Assembly: GCF_003012055.1 (NCBI RefSeq) | Contig: NZ_JYGE01000004.1 | Location: forward strand, 62,001-126,000 | Length of the DNA stretch: 64,000 nt | Reading direction: 5' to 3' | Origin: Peptostreptococcus russellii | GTDB taxonomy: Bacteria > Bacillota > Clostridia > Peptostreptococcales > Peptostreptococcaceae | In this document: positions 1-10,194 of the stretch, piece after piece | How positions within the stretch are numbered: position 1 is the stretch's first letter | Layout of the letters: every line of letters begins with the position of its first letter | Position numbers and translations under genes: made by a program | The notes under the pieces: generated by a model | Databases searched by the model: none | What the model was told of the DNA's origin: nothing | The model's input: the letters and a program-made list of their open reading frames with translations, nothing else

Positions 1-153
1 CTGAGGTGCTGCAAGTCCTACACCATCATTTTCATACATAGTATCTGCCATATCATCTAGTAAAGTATGTAATCTTTCATTAAAATCTATCACCTTTTTA
101 CACTTTTTATTTAAAATTGGATCTCCCATTTTTACTACATTTCTAATTGCCAT
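1..153 (-). CDS. def: Peptide deformylase, N-terminal part (runs off the window)
   Basis: Removes the formyl group from the initiator methionine of new proteins, using a metal centre. Only the first 51 codons lie in the window. They begin [12 protein letters not shown], the usual deformylase start, and reach motif I, GVGLAAPQ, at the edge. A GGAGG ribosome site sits just upstream of the ATG (cat at 151-153). It follows priA in transcription, as in many Firmicutes. Identification is firm; the zinc-binding motifs II and III are outside the window. Confidence 0.93.
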   Translation of the reverse strand, partial: MAIRNVVKMGDPILNKKCKKVIDFNERLHTLLDDMADTMYENDGVGLAAPQ

Positions 154-261
154 TTTATCCTCCTTGTTTTTCAATTAATTCAATTATATATTACTACTAT
201 ATAACTATATTAACATTATTTCTTATATTTTTTAATATTTTTTACAAAATTTATTGTTGCT

Positions 262-2724
262 TTATATAAAGCTATTTGGATTTTGCTCAATACTGATAAT
301 AATATCTTCATCAAATATTTCATCAAATTTATTTATGCAAATGTATTTTATCATAGACTTTAATTTTTTTACGTCTATAAAACTATCTTTGACAATAACT
401 TGCCATCTATATTTATCATTTATCTTATTTATAGAACACTCATTTGGCCCTAATATTGAATTTTGAGCCATAATTTCTTGTGATTCCATAAGATACTCGA
501 GTGTCATAAAAAACTTATGGGCATTATCTCGCACCTTTGAATAGTTGACTCCTGAAAAAACAACTCTAATAATATTATTAAATGGTTCATATCCAAATAT
601 CTCTCTTATTTTTATCTCATCACTATAAAATCCCTCATAGTCATGTTCTACAGCTCTTTGTATAGCATAGTGTTCTGTGTTATAAGTTTGAAGAATTACA
701 TGTCCTTCTTTATCCGCTCTTCCAGCTCTTCCTGATACTTGAGTAATCAATTGAAATGTTGATTCAAAGGCTCTGTAATCTGGATAGTTAAGCATCATAT
801 CTGCAGATACAATCCCCACAAGAGTGACGTCCTTAAAGTCATGTCCTTTACTAAGTATCTGTGTGCCTATCAAAATATCGGCTTGATTGGAATTAAATTT
901 ATTCAATATATTTTCCAATTCTCCTTTTTTTGATGTAGTATCCTTATCCACTCTTAATATTCTATAATCTGGAAATTCTTCCTTCAAAACTTCTTCAATT
1001 TTCTCTGTACCTAAGCCTAGAGAGCTTATATGATTTTTGCCACACTCTGGACAAGTACTTGGAATATCTTTTTCCACTCCACAGTAGTGGCATACTCCCT
1101 TATTATTATATTTGTGGTAAGTAAGTGATATATCACACCTGTTACATTTAAATATATACCCACAATCCTTGCAGGTAACAAAATTTGAGTAACCTCTTCT
1201 ATTTAAAAACAATATTACTTGATTTTTATCTTCAACTGTTCTTTTGACTTCATCTAGTAACCTTTTGCTTAAATCAGACTTATTTCCACTGTGTAGCTCA
1301 TCTCTCATATCCACCAATTCTATATCTGGTAGCTTCATTTGATTAGCTCTTTTTTCTAGTTTCAGTAATTGATAATCTCCTTTTTTAGCTCTATAATAGT
1401 CAGATATAGATGGTGTTGCTGAACCCAACACTACAGATACATTCTGCTTATATGCCATATATCTTGCTACTTCTATAGAGTCATACTTTGGTGTCATCTC
1501 TGATTTATAGCTTAGTTCGTGAGCTTCATCAATTACTATTAAGCCTAGCGTTTGAAATGGAAGAAAAAGTGCTGATCTTGTACCTATTACAACCCTTATA
1601 TTTCCATCTTTTATCTCTCTAAATACATCGTGCTTTTCACCTTCTGATAGCATACTATGAAATACTCCAACTATGCCACCAAATCTATTTCTTACTCTAG
1701 CAATTGTCTGTGGAGTAAGAGCAATTTCAGGTACTAAAAATATACTGTCCAAACCTTGATCCAAAGTATACTGAATAAGTTCCAAGTATACTTCTGTTTT
1801 ACCACTACCAGTCACACCATGAATCAAAAATGGTTTTTTGCTTCCATCTTTTATAGACTCTTTTATATTTTTTAAAACACTTTCTTGTTCTATATTGAGG
1901 CTAATCTCTTTATTTTCATAATTTAATTTTGTTTCTATTTTTCTATAATACTTTACTTCATCTACCTTAATTAGTCCTTTAGATTTCAAACTTTTTATAG
2001 TACTTCTTGATATATCTAGTATTTCCATCAATGTCTGTTGCTCAGTCTCAGAGTTTATCTTAAGAAAATTTAAAAGAGCCTCTTGCTTGTGACCCAATCT
2101 GTATTTATTTTCCAGAATTTTTTTATCTATCTCGGCTTCTTCTCCATTTAAAGAAATATATTTTATAAACTTTTCATTTTTCTTATCTTGGTAAGTCCAT
2201 ACTATTTTTATATATCTCTTTTTTTTCATATCTGAAATTAATTTTTTGCTAAAAACTTCAGATAAAAGCTTATACTCTATAGAATCTCCATTGATATGTA
2301 TAGTATTTATAAGCTTTTTTTCATTATCTTCTAACTTAAACTCATCTTCTATTCTATCTATCTCAACAATCTTTTTTGTTTCAAAACTATAGCCCTTTGG
2401 ATAAAATAGATATAGGCAATCTGCATATGTACACATATACCTATTTCTCATCCAAAATATTAGCCTTATATTTTCTTTACTAAGAAAGGGTCTTTCATCT
2501 AGTATATCATCTATTTCTTTTATCTTATTAGGATCAAATTTATAGTCTATTAGCTCTTTTTTTAGTCCAACAACTATCGCCTCTGTTGGTTTATTAGAAC
2601 GACCAAATGGAACACTTACTCTATGACCTATCTTGATTTCTTCCAACATATGAGAAGGCACCTCATATGTAAAAAGCATATCAGCGAATCTTCCCTTAGA
2701 TCGCAATATCACATCTGTATACAC
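262..2724 (-). CDS. priA: Primosomal protein N', replication restart helicase
   Basis: PriA recognises stalled forks and reloads the replicative helicase. Visible parts in order: an N-terminal DNA-binding domain, Walker A GVTGSGKTE near residue 305, the DEAH box (VIDEAHELS), then paired zinc-binding cysteines (CKDCGYIFKCNRC, CHYC, CPEC) and helicase motifs such as GTQILSKGHDF. I place the start at GTG 2724, eight bases after AGGAGG; an in-frame GTG at 2733 lies inside the ribosome site. About 820 residues, normal for the family. It follows coaBC closely, as in Clostridioides. Confidence 0.95.
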   Translation of the reverse strand: MYTDVILRSKGRFADMLFTYEVPSHMLEEIKIGHRVSVPFGRSNKPTEAIVVGLKKELIDYKFDPNKIKEIDDILDERPFLSKENIRLIFWMRNRYMCTYADCLYLFYPKGYSFETKKIVEIDRIEDEFKLEDNEKKLINTIHINGDSIEYKLLSEVFSKKLISDMKKKRYIKIVWTYQDKKNEKFIKYISLNGEEAEIDKKILENKYRLGHKQEALLNFLKINSETEQQTLMEILDISRSTIKSLKSKGLIKVDEVKYYRKIETKLNYENKEISLNIEQESVLKNIKESIKDGSKKPFLIHGVTGSGKTEVYLELIQYTLDQGLDSIFLVPEIALTPQTIARVRNRFGGIVGVFHSMLSEGEKHDVFREIKDGNIRVVIGTRSALFLPFQTLGLIVIDEAHELSYKSEMTPKYDSIEVARYMAYKQNVSVVLGSATPSISDYYRAKKGDYQLLKLEKRANQMKLPDIELVDMRDELHSGNKSDLSKRLLDEVKRTVEDKNQVILFLNRRGYSNFVTCKDCGYIFKCNRCDISLTYHKYNNKGVCHYCGVEKDIPSTCPECGKNHISSLGLGTEKIEEVLKEEFPDYRILRVDKDTTSKKGELENILNKFNSNQADILIGTQILSKGHDFKDVTLVGIVSADMMLNYPDYRAFESTFQLITQVSGRAGRADKEGHVILQTYNTEHYAIQRAVEHDYEGFYSDEIKIREIFGYEPFNNIIRVVFSGVNYSKVRDNAHKFFMTLEYLMESQEIMAQNSILGPNECSINKINDKYRWQVIVKDSFIDVKKLKSMIKYICINKFDEIFDEDIIISIEQNPNSFI

Positions 2725-2784
2725 ACAAAGCACCTCCTTTAAAAAAGGGAAAAGTATCCACTCTCCCCTTAGAAAACTAATTTA

Positions 2785-4017
2785 TTATTTCTTTTGGCTC
2801 AAAATATTTTCTACTCTATCCAATATTACATCTGCAACTTCTGTCTTTAAAAGTTTTGGATATTCACAAACATCGCCATTAGCTCCTATTATTCTAACTA
2901 TGTTTGTATCTGAGTTAAATCCTGCTCCTGTCTTTGTCAAATCATTAGCTACTATAAAGTCTAAGTTTTTCTTTTTTATTTTCCTTGAAGCATTCTCCAA
3001 CACATCATTGGTTTCTGCCGCAAATCCAACCAAAACTTTTTCACCCTTTATCTTACCTAACTCTTGAGCTATATCTTTATTTCTAGACAGTTCTATTACA
3101 AGATCCCCATCGCTTTTTTTGATTTTTCTATCAGAATAGTTCTTTGGCTTATAATCCGCTACGGCTGCACTTTGTATTACAACATCACATTCAGAAAACT
3201 CTGCCAAAATCTCTCTGTAAAGATCATCGGCACTCTCTATTTCTATATATTTATATAATTCCTTTGGTTTTTCTATATTAGTTTTACCTGATAGCAAGAT
3301 TACATCCGCACCTCTTTTAGCTGCCCTTTGAGCTATTGAATATCCCATCTTTCCACTTGATCTATTCGTTATGTATCTTACAGGGTCAATCGACTCAACA
3401 GTAGGACCTGCAGTTACGAGTACCTTTAGACCTTTTAAATCTTTTTTGTCTTCATCTAGCTTAATGCTTTCAAAATAATTTTCAACATACTCTACTATTT
3501 TAGAAGTTTCTTCTAACTTGCCTGCTCCCACATCCCCACAAGCCAAAAGTCCTGATGCAGGATTTATAAACTTATATCCATAACTTTTTAGTCTAGATAT
3601 ATTTTCTTTTACAATTGGATTATTGTACATATTACTATTCATTGCAGGGGCTATAACTAGCTGTGAAGTAGTTGCCATAGCAGTAGTTGTAAGCATATCA
3701 TCAGCTATTCCATTTGCAAGCTTACCTATAAAGTTTGCTGTTGCTGGAACTATCAAAAATAAATCTGCTGCTTTAGCTAGTTCAATATGTTCTACTTCCC
3801 AAGTCTTTGGATCTTCAAACATATCATCTATAACAAAATTATTACTTAAAGTCTGAAAAGTCATTGGACATACAAATTCTTTGGCTGACTTTGTCATTAT
3901 TACATGGATATTTGCACCCAATTTCTTTAGTTTACTCACAACATCACAAGCCTTATATGCTGCAATGCCTCCAGTTACTCCTACAACAATAGTTTTATCA
4001 TTTAGCATTGTCATCAC
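2785..4017 (-). CDS. coaBC: Bifunctional phosphopantothenoylcysteine decarboxylase / phosphopantothenate-cysteine ligase
   Basis: Carries out two consecutive steps of coenzyme A synthesis: joining cysteine to 4'-phosphopantothenate (CoaB, C-terminal half) and decarboxylating the product with FMN (CoaC, N-terminal half). The N-terminal flavoprotein core begins VVGVTGGIAAYKA and contains the PAMN motif (VIAPAMNSNM). The CoaB half starts near GLKVLVTAGPTVESIDPVRYITN. At 410 residues it has the usual fused length. The start is uncertain among GTG 4017, ATG 4014 and ATG 4008; an AAAGGA sequence fits the first two best. Confidence 0.95.
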   Translation of the reverse strand: MMTMLNDKTIVVGVTGGIAAYKACDVVSKLKKLGANIHVIMTKSAKEFVCPMTFQTLSNNFVIDDMFEDPKTWEVEHIELAKAADLFLIVPATANFIGKLANGIADDMLTTTAMATTSQLVIAPAMNSNMYNNPIVKENISRLKSYGYKFINPASGLLACGDVGAGKLEETSKIVEYVENYFESIKLDEDKKDLKGLKVLVTAGPTVESIDPVRYITNRSSGKMGYSIAQRAAKRGADVILLSGKTNIEKPKELYKYIEIESADDLYREILAEFSECDVVIQSAAVADYKPKNYSDRKIKKSDGDLVIELSRNKDIAQELGKIKGEKVLVGFAAETNDVLENASRKIKKKNLDFIVANDLTKTGAGFNSDTNIVRIIGANGDVCEYPKLLKTEVADVILDRVENILSQKK

Positions 4018-4043
4018 CGATACATCCTTTACTATTTATTATA

Positions 4044-4310
4044 TTATTCCTGTTCTAAAAGCTTTCTTTCCTGTTCTAGCTTATGTGCTATATCCTTTGC
4101 CTTTATCTCTTCGTCTGTAAGCAATCTATAACCTACTTTTCCTTCTATTATTTCTTCACTCGCTATTACCACTGGCTTATCTTTTGGATCAACTTCTATC
4201 AAAGGAGCTTCTCCATCTACTATTTCTCTCGCTCTCTTAGATACAGTAGCTATTAAGTAGTACCTATTTTCTATTTTTTCTACTATGTCATTTAATGATG
4301 GTTTTAACAT
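4044..4310 (-). CDS. rpoZ: RNA polymerase omega subunit
   Basis: Small RNA polymerase subunit that helps fold and assemble beta-prime. The 88-residue protein starts MLKPSLNDIVEKIENRYYL and has the family signature of a helix rich in charged residues followed by SKRAREI. Its start codon overlaps the end of gmk by seven bases, so the two are probably translationally coupled. The gmk-rpoZ-coaBC-priA order is conserved across clostridia. Confidence 0.92.
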   Translation of the reverse strand: MLKPSLNDIVEKIENRYYLIATVSKRAREIVDGEAPLIEVDPKDKPVVIASEEIIEGKVGYRLLTDEEIKAKDIAHKLEQERKLLEQE

Positions 4311-4936
4311 TCCTTTATCTCCTTCTCAAACATCTCTAATACTTGTCTCTTATATCTTCCAACTTTATTTTTTTCTGCACCTACTATATTTTTAATATCA
4401 TCAACTGATTTTTCCACTACATTGTTGAATATAAAATAGTCATAATCACCAATTAATTTAATTTCATTATAGGCACTTCCAAATCTTTTTTCTATTTGTT
4501 CTAGTGTTTCTGTCCCTCTTCCAACTATCCTATGTTTTAACTCCAATAGGCTTGGTGGGAGTATAAATATAAAAACAGCTTCAGGATATGCTTTTTTTAT
4601 TTGCATAGCCCCCTGCATTTCTATTTCTAAAATTACATCATTGCCCTTATCTAACTCATCAAATATAGCCTTGCGCGGCGTTCCGTAATAGTTATCATAA
4701 ATTTTAGCATACTCCAAGAATTCTTCTTCCTTTATCATACTTTCAAATTCTTGCATACTCTTATAAAAATAATTAACTCCTTCTTTTTCTCCATCCCTAG
4801 GTGCTCTAGTCGTTGCAGAAATAGATAATCTCATATGTTCTTTACTTACTTCCATAAGCTCTTTGCATATAGTTCCCTTACCTGCACCACTAGGACCAGA
4901 AATCACAAGCAAAAGTCCTCTTTTCTTTATACCCAT
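4304..4936 (-). CDS. gmk: Guanylate kinase
   Basis: Phosphorylates GMP to GDP with ATP, a required step in GTP and (p)ppGpp metabolism. The P-loop SGPSGAGKGT is at residues 13-22, followed by the GMP-binding stretch with SATTRAPRDGE and GVNYFY. The length of 210 residues is typical. The ATG at 4936 follows a GGAGGAAATAT ribosome site. It lies 17 bases after yicC; the small remA/DUF370 gene often found between these two is absent. Confidence 0.96.
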   Translation of the reverse strand: MGIKKRGLLLVISGPSGAGKGTICKELMEVSKEHMRLSISATTRAPRDGEKEGVNYFYKSMQEFESMIKEEEFLEYAKIYDNYYGTPRKAIFDELDKGNDVILEIEMQGAMQIKKAYPEAVFIFILPPSLLELKHRIVGRGTETLEQIEKRFGSAYNEIKLIGDYDYFIFNNVVEKSVDDIKNIVGAEKNKVGRYKRQVLEMFEKEIKEC

Positions 4937-4953
4937 ATATTTCCTCCTCCTAG

Positions 4954-5835
4954 CTACTCTATATTTTGAATCTGTTCTCTTATTTTTTCTAACTCTGCCT
5001 TAACATCTATAACAAGATTCGTTATATCTATGTTTGAAGATTTAGAACCTATAGTATTAACTTCACGATTCATTTCTTGAATTAAAAAGTCCATCTTTCT
5101 TCCTATAGTGTCGTCCTTTTTAACTGTATTTCTAAGTTGATTTATATGACTTTTAAATCTTACTATCTCTTCTGTAATATTAGATTTATCTGCATAGATA
5201 GCAACTTCTTGAGCTAATCTAGATTCATCTAAAACACTTGGATCTTCTAGAATTTCACTAATCTTACCATTTAGCTTGTCCTTATATTCTTTGACTACAC
5301 TGTCAGAATATTTTTCAATATCCAAGATAGCTTTTTCTAAAATAACAGTCCTATTTAATATATCTTCTTCCAGCTTTTCACCTTCTAAAGTTCTCATTTC
5401 ACAAAGTTTTTTCAAAGATATTTCTGTAGCCTCTGACAGCATATCCCATAACAACTCTTCATCCTCTTCAGATTCTGAAGCTGTAATTATATCAGGAAAC
5501 TTCGCAATATCTGTTACTTTTATATCATCTTCTATATCAAAATCTCTCTTTATCCTTCTTAGAATATCATAGTATTGAGATGCCAACTCATCATCATATT
5601 GTAGTTTGACACCAGATGATTTTACTGTCTCAAACTTGATAAATAAATCAATTCTTCCTCTACTTAAATAGTCCTTTACCAATAATCTTAATTTATCTTC
5701 TAAAAAAGATATTTTTCTTGGCAATCTAGGATTGATATCTAAGTATTTGTGGTTAATGGCCTTGCATTCTACAGATACATTGTAACTATCGTTTTTGTAC
5801 TCTCCAATGCCAAAGCCTGTCATACTCTTTGCCAT
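4954..5835 (-). CDS. yicC: YicC-family endoribonuclease
   Basis: YicC-family protein (YicC N-terminal plus DUF1732 C-terminal domain); the family has been shown to have endoribonuclease activity on RNA. The start MAKSMTGFG is the classic family opening, and the C-terminal end contains the conserved run GRKMDFLIQEMNREVNT. I chose ATG 5835, seven bases after TTGGAG; an in-frame TTG at 5853 overlaps that site. About 293 residues, the usual length. First gene of the yicC-gmk-rpoZ-coaBC-priA-def run. Confidence 0.9.
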   Translation of the reverse strand: MAKSMTGFGIGEYKNDSYNVSVECKAINHKYLDINPRLPRKISFLEDKLRLLVKDYLSRGRIDLFIKFETVKSSGVKLQYDDELASQYYDILRRIKRDFDIEDDIKVTDIAKFPDIITASESEEDEELLWDMLSEATEISLKKLCEMRTLEGEKLEEDILNRTVILEKAILDIEKYSDSVVKEYKDKLNGKISEILEDPSVLDESRLAQEVAIYADKSNITEEIVRFKSHINQLRNTVKKDDTIGRKMDFLIQEMNREVNTIGSKSSNIDITNLVIDVKAELEKIREQIQNIE

Positions 5836-5894
5836 ATTCATTCTCCAATTCAATTATATTCTTACCGTACCTTTTATTATAACATAAATATTTA

Positions 5895-6722
5895 TCATTT
5901 TATGGTTTTTAAAAATAATTCTAGCTCTCTTGTAAATTTTTTTGCTTTATAATTTACAAAACTATGAGAACTCTTTTCAAACAAACAAGTGTATGTATTT
6001 TTGATATTGTTTTCTAAATATTCTACCGTTTCAGGGTTAACCAAAGAGCCTGGAGTTGCAAAAAATAAGGCTGTTGGAATAGTTATTTTTTTTATACTTT
6101 CTCTAAAGTCTTCATAGCCTATGGAAAACCACATTGACGTAATTGAATAAAAAGAATTACCTTTTAAATCAATATCAATCAATCTTTTTAAAGCATCATT
6201 ATTTCTTCCTCTAAGTTCTGGATTAATGTCTAGATACATTTTTAAATACGCCTCAGTCATATCATCAAATTGACCTGCTATACTTTCTAAAAATTCTTTT
6301 TCTCCAAATCTTCCACCCATTATTCCATACTTCCACTGACTATCGCTTACAACTTTTGGTGTCATATCACAAATAACTACAGATGATATATTTTCTTCTC
6401 CATACATCTCTAGATACTTGTATACTACACAAGCTCCCATAGAGTAACCAACCAAAACTATATCTTTTAAATTTAAATATTCTATTAGCTCTTTTAAATC
6501 ATTTGCAAGATGCCTTAGTGACATATTTTTATTGACTTTATCTGACCTGCCAAAACCTCTATGATCATACACTATTCTTCTATATCCATCTAAATTTTCA
6601 GATGGATACTTGAAATCCTTATGGTCTGATCCCCAAGCATGTAAAAATACTACTGGAGTATCCGCTTTTGATCCAAAATCTTCATAATAAATATTATATC
6701 CATAACTATTTTTAAAAAACAT
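5895..6722 (-). CDS. Alpha/beta hydrolase
   Basis: Soluble serine hydrolase of the alpha/beta fold. The nucleophile elbow GYSMGA is near residue 97, the oxyanion region VVFLHAWGSDHKDF lies near the N-terminus, DHRGFGRSD follows, and the likely catalytic histidine is in SSHSFVNYKAKKF near the C-terminus. No signal peptide or membrane segment. It starts two bases after the upstream rqcH stop and has a GGAGAG ribosome site, so it is in the same transcript. The substrate cannot be told from sequence. Confidence 0.8.
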   Translation of the reverse strand: MFFKNSYGYNIYYEDFGSKADTPVVFLHAWGSDHKDFKYPSENLDGYRRIVYDHRGFGRSDKVNKNMSLRHLANDLKELIEYLNLKDIVLVGYSMGACVVYKYLEMYGEENISSVVICDMTPKVVSDSQWKYGIMGGRFGEKEFLESIAGQFDDMTEAYLKMYLDINPELRGRNNDALKRLIDIDLKGNSFYSITSMWFSIGYEDFRESIKKITIPTALFFATPGSLVNPETVEYLENNIKNTYTCLFEKSSHSFVNYKAKKFTRELELFLKTIK

Positions 6723-6724
6723 TA

Positions 6725-8503
6725 CTACTCTCCTAGTTCTTCAAACTTCTTTATCTTTGCCTTTTCTTCATCTGAAGGCGTTACATATACAGTCTTATTC
6801 TTTTCATAAATCACAAGCCCTGGTTTTGCTCCACTAGGTTTTCTTACATTTCTCTTTGTAGTATAGTCTACTGGAACATTTTCAGACATCTTTGCCTTAC
6901 TATAATAAGCTGCTAGAGTTGCCGCTTCTAATATTTCTTTTTCATCAAACTTCTTTCCACCAACCTTTAAAAGGACATGAGATCCTGGAATATCTTTTGT
7001 ATGGAACCATAGATCTTCATTATCTGCTAGTCTTAAAGTCAGATAATCATTCTGCTTATTATTTTTTCCAACCATTATAAGATTTCCATTGGAAGATATA
7101 TATTTCATTATATTTGTTCCAGGCTTATTGTTCTTCTTAGGCATCTTATAGGTCTTAATGTAGCCCTCTCTCATAAGCTCTTCTTTTATCTCTTTTAATT
7201 CCTTTTCATTTTCACAGTTTTCTATACTCAAAAGTGTATTTTCTAGATACTGAGCTTCTTCTTCATTTATCGCAATCTGTTTTGTAAGTTCTTCAGTTGC
7301 ATTTTTAAGCTTATTATACTTTTTAAAATATTTCTGAGCATTCTCTGATGGTGAAAAATGAGCTTTTAACTTTATTTCTATCTCTTCATTATTATCATAA
7401 AAGTTAGCTAATTTAATAGACTCCATACCAGGCTTTATCATATAAATAAATGCAGTCAATAATTCACCTTTTACCTTGTATTCATCTGCTTTTTCCGAAT
7501 CCTTAAGTTCCTTTGCTTGCTTTTCCAACTTATGATTTATACGTTCAAGCTTAAGACTTATATTTTTCTTCATATTTGAAGATTTTTGATTTATTCTTTC
7601 TTTCTTATCCTTAATTAAATAATAATCTTCTATAGCCTGAGATATTGTATCTTTTCTTACTTCTGTTAAATCCTCATACTGCTTCAATCTTATAGAGCTA
7701 AATTCAATGATTTTATCCCTTTTTTCATCTATTACCACATTTGGATAAATTTTATCCTTTGCTAAATCATCAAAAATTCTATTTATCTCATCTGCTATTT
7801 TTTTAGAATCTTCTAGACTTATTTGCTCTATATCTTTAGATTTATCTATACCTACTCTCAAGCATACATCTTTAGCTACTAAAGGTGATATTCCTAGTAT
7901 ATTAGTATATATTGATTTGAAAACTTGTCCTTTTCCACTTTTTATTCTTTCTAAGAGTTCATCTGCATTAATCTTATTTAAAGGGTTCATCTTATCCTGC
8001 TCTGGTGGCAACTCATACTCATTTCCAGGAAGAATCTGCCTTACTCTACTGATACTAATAGGCACTCTTTTTATAGAATCCAATATTTTATTCTGATTTT
8101 CCATAACCAAAATGATATTACTGTGCTTTCCCATTATTTCAACATAAAGATTTTTTATTGTTTTTTCTTTTAATTCATCGTATGACTCCACAGATATTTT
8201 AATTATTCTTTCAAATCCTACCTGCTCAATCCCCACTATTACACCATTTTGTATATGCTTTCTTAATGTCATACAAAATACAGGAGCCTTTTTAGGATTG
8301 TTTTTTTCATATTTATCTGCCAAGTATACTCTTGGATTAGATGCACTTGCACTTATTACAAGCTTTTTATTTCCTTCTCTAGATCTTACCTTCAAGCAAA
8401 TCTCATCTCTTTCAGGTTGATATACTTTATCTATCTTAGATCCATTGAGAATTTCATTTAATTCTCTTGCTAGAGAATTTACTACTATTCCATCAAATGC
8501 CAT
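6725..8503 (-). CDS. rqcH: NFACT-family ribosome quality-control protein RqcH (FbpA/Fbp68 homologue)
   Basis: Member of the NFACT/Rqc2 family. In Bacillus the homologue binds stalled 50S-peptidyl-tRNA complexes and adds alanine tails that mark the chain for degradation; in clostridia it is often annotated as fibronectin-binding protein. It begins MAFDGIVVNSLARELNEIL, has long coiled-coil helices in the middle (around 290-450), and ends with the NFACT-R domain (LWFHTKDIPGSHVLLK). I place the start at ATG 8503, eight bases after AAGGCGG; an upstream in-frame ATG at 8530 has no ribosome site. Confidence 0.9.
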   Translation of the reverse strand: MAFDGIVVNSLARELNEILNGSKIDKVYQPERDEICLKVRSREGNKKLVISASASNPRVYLADKYEKNNPKKAPVFCMTLRKHIQNGVIVGIEQVGFERIIKISVESYDELKEKTIKNLYVEIMGKHSNIILVMENQNKILDSIKRVPISISRVRQILPGNEYELPPEQDKMNPLNKINADELLERIKSGKGQVFKSIYTNILGISPLVAKDVCLRVGIDKSKDIEQISLEDSKKIADEINRIFDDLAKDKIYPNVVIDEKRDKIIEFSSIRLKQYEDLTEVRKDTISQAIEDYYLIKDKKERINQKSSNMKKNISLKLERINHKLEKQAKELKDSEKADEYKVKGELLTAFIYMIKPGMESIKLANFYDNNEEIEIKLKAHFSPSENAQKYFKKYNKLKNATEELTKQIAINEEEAQYLENTLLSIENCENEKELKEIKEELMREGYIKTYKMPKKNNKPGTNIMKYISSNGNLIMVGKNNKQNDYLTLRLADNEDLWFHTKDIPGSHVLLKVGGKKFDEKEILEAATLAAYYSKAKMSENVPVDYTTKRNVRKPSGAKPGLVIYEKNKTVYVTPSDEEKAKIKKFEELGE

Positions 8504-8609
8504 TATCAAAACCGCCTTTTTAAAATCCATCTATTTGATAGTTCTTATTTTATTGTATAACTACTTATATCTTGATTTAATATTTTATTTTACTTAAGCC
8601 CACATTTTA

Positions 8610-9137
8610 CTATTCCCAAATAGTAACAGAGCCTTCCTCATCTTCTTGAGAAAATTTAACCTTTACAGACTCATTCTTTGATGTAGGAACATTTTTGCCC
8701 ACATAGTCTGCCCTAATAGGTAGTTCTCTATGTCCTCTGTCTATTAGTACAGCTAGCTGTATCAATTTTGGTCTGCCATTATCTATAATATAATCCAAAG
8801 CTGCCCTGATAGTTCTTCCTGTATAAAGAACATCATCAACCAATACAACTGTTTTATTTTCCACGTCTAGATTGAAGTTTTCATCCATAGTATCTAGCAC
8901 CTTATCATGAGTAATATCATCTCTATATCTAGTAATATCTATAGAATCACAAGCTATTTTTGTTTCTTCTATTTCACCAATTTTTTCAGCTATTAAATTC
9001 GCTAGGGGTGTACCTTTTGTTTCTACACCTATTATATATATATCCTTTACTCCCTTATTTTTCTCTATGATTTCGTGACTAATTCTAGTAATTGCTCTAG
9101 ACATAGCCTTTTGATCCATTATTTGTGCTTTTTCCAT
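8610..9137 (-). CDS. pyrR: PyrR bifunctional regulator / uracil phosphoribosyltransferase
   Basis: In Bacillus PyrR binds UMP and pyr mRNA to cause attenuation and also makes UMP from uracil and PRPP. The PRPP-binding motif VVLVDDVLYTGRTIRAALD is clear near residue 100, and the length of 175 residues is normal. No pyr biosynthetic gene adjoins it here and I see no PyrR-type attenuator in front of it; it follows the rluD-like gene by 27 bases and probably shares its transcript. Confidence 0.94.
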   Translation of the reverse strand: MEKAQIMDQKAMSRAITRISHEIIEKNKGVKDIYIIGVETKGTPLANLIAEKIGEIEETKIACDSIDITRYRDDITHDKVLDTMDENFNLDVENKTVVLVDDVLYTGRTIRAALDYIIDNGRPKLIQLAVLIDRGHRELPIRADYVGKNVPTSKNESVKVKFSQEDEEGSVTIWE

Positions 9138-9164
9138 CTTATAGTCTAGCCTCCCAATACGCTT

Positions 9165-10139
9165 TTATAAATGTCTTATTATATTCAGTGCCTTCTTAAA
9201 ATAATCAGGCAAATCTGAAGTAAACTCAAGATATTCACCCGTTGTCGGATGTATGAAACCTAATTTTCTAGCGTGTAACATCTGACCTTCTAAATGAGCA
9301 AACTTTTTGATTGGATATCCGTATATATTGTCTCCTATTATCGGATGTTTTAAGTAACTTGAGTGAACTCTTATTTGGTGGGTCCTTCCTGTTTCTAAAG
9401 TTGCCTTCATATATGTAAATCCAGAAAGATCTTCCAAAACTTCAAAATGAGTTACAGCTCTTTTTCCACCACTTTTAATTACAGACATCTTTAATCTATT
9501 TTTAGGATTTCTACCTATCAATGTATCTACAGTCTTTTTATCCCAGTCTACTCTTCCTGAGCAAATCATTTCATACTCTCTTGTAATTGAGTGAACTGCA
9601 AACTGTTCTGCCAATTTTTTATGGGCATTGTTGTTTTTTGCAACGACCAATAGCCCTGAAGTATTCTTGTCTATTCTATGTACTATCCCCGGTCTAATCA
9701 CACCATTTATAGAAGATAACTTACCTTTACAATGATACATTATTGCATTTACTAATGTTTTATCTGGATTTCCTGGGGCTGGATGCACTACCATTCCTTG
9801 GGGCTTATTTACTATTAATAAGTCATCATCCTCATAAACAATCTCTATATCTATATCCTGTGCCTCTATTAACAACTCTTTTGGCTCAGGCATAGCCACT
9901 GTAACCAAATCTCCAGTACTCACCTTATAACTTGCCTTTTCCTTTTTTGAGTTTACTAAAATTCTATTTTCTTTTATTAACTTTTGTATATTACTTCTCG
10001 AAATATCTGTATATTGCTCAGATGTGAAAAGATCCAATCTTTTACCATCCCAATCCGCTTCTACAACAAATCCATCCACTTCCTCTGCAAAGGGATTTGA
10101 TGCATCTATATTTTCCTTATCGTCTATTTTAAATTCCAT
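9165..10139 (-). CDS. Pseudouridine synthase, RluD family
   Basis: Converts uridine to pseudouridine in RNA, probably 23S rRNA. An N-terminal S4 RNA-binding domain (RLDLFTSEQYTDISRSNIQKLI) is followed by the catalytic domain with the active-site motif VHRIDKNTSGLLVVAKN, whose aspartate is the nucleophile, and a C-terminal GRTHQIRVH motif. 324 residues, typical of RluD/YlyB. The lspA-rluD-pyrR order matches the Bacillus lspA-ylyB-pyrR cluster. Confidence 0.93.
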   Translation of the reverse strand: MEFKIDDKENIDASNPFAEEVDGFVVEADWDGKRLDLFTSEQYTDISRSNIQKLIKENRILVNSKKEKASYKVSTGDLVTVAMPEPKELLIEAQDIDIEIVYEDDDLLIVNKPQGMVVHPAPGNPDKTLVNAIMYHCKGKLSSINGVIRPGIVHRIDKNTSGLLVVAKNNNAHKKLAEQFAVHSITREYEMICSGRVDWDKKTVDTLIGRNPKNRLKMSVIKSGGKRAVTHFEVLEDLSGFTYMKATLETGRTHQIRVHSSYLKHPIIGDNIYGYPIKKFAHLEGQMLHARKLGFIHPTTGEYLEFTSDLPDYFKKALNIIRHL

Positions 10140-10194
10140 AAATTATATTTTTCTGCTTATAGTTGAATATCTTTATTTATATAAAAACTATAAA

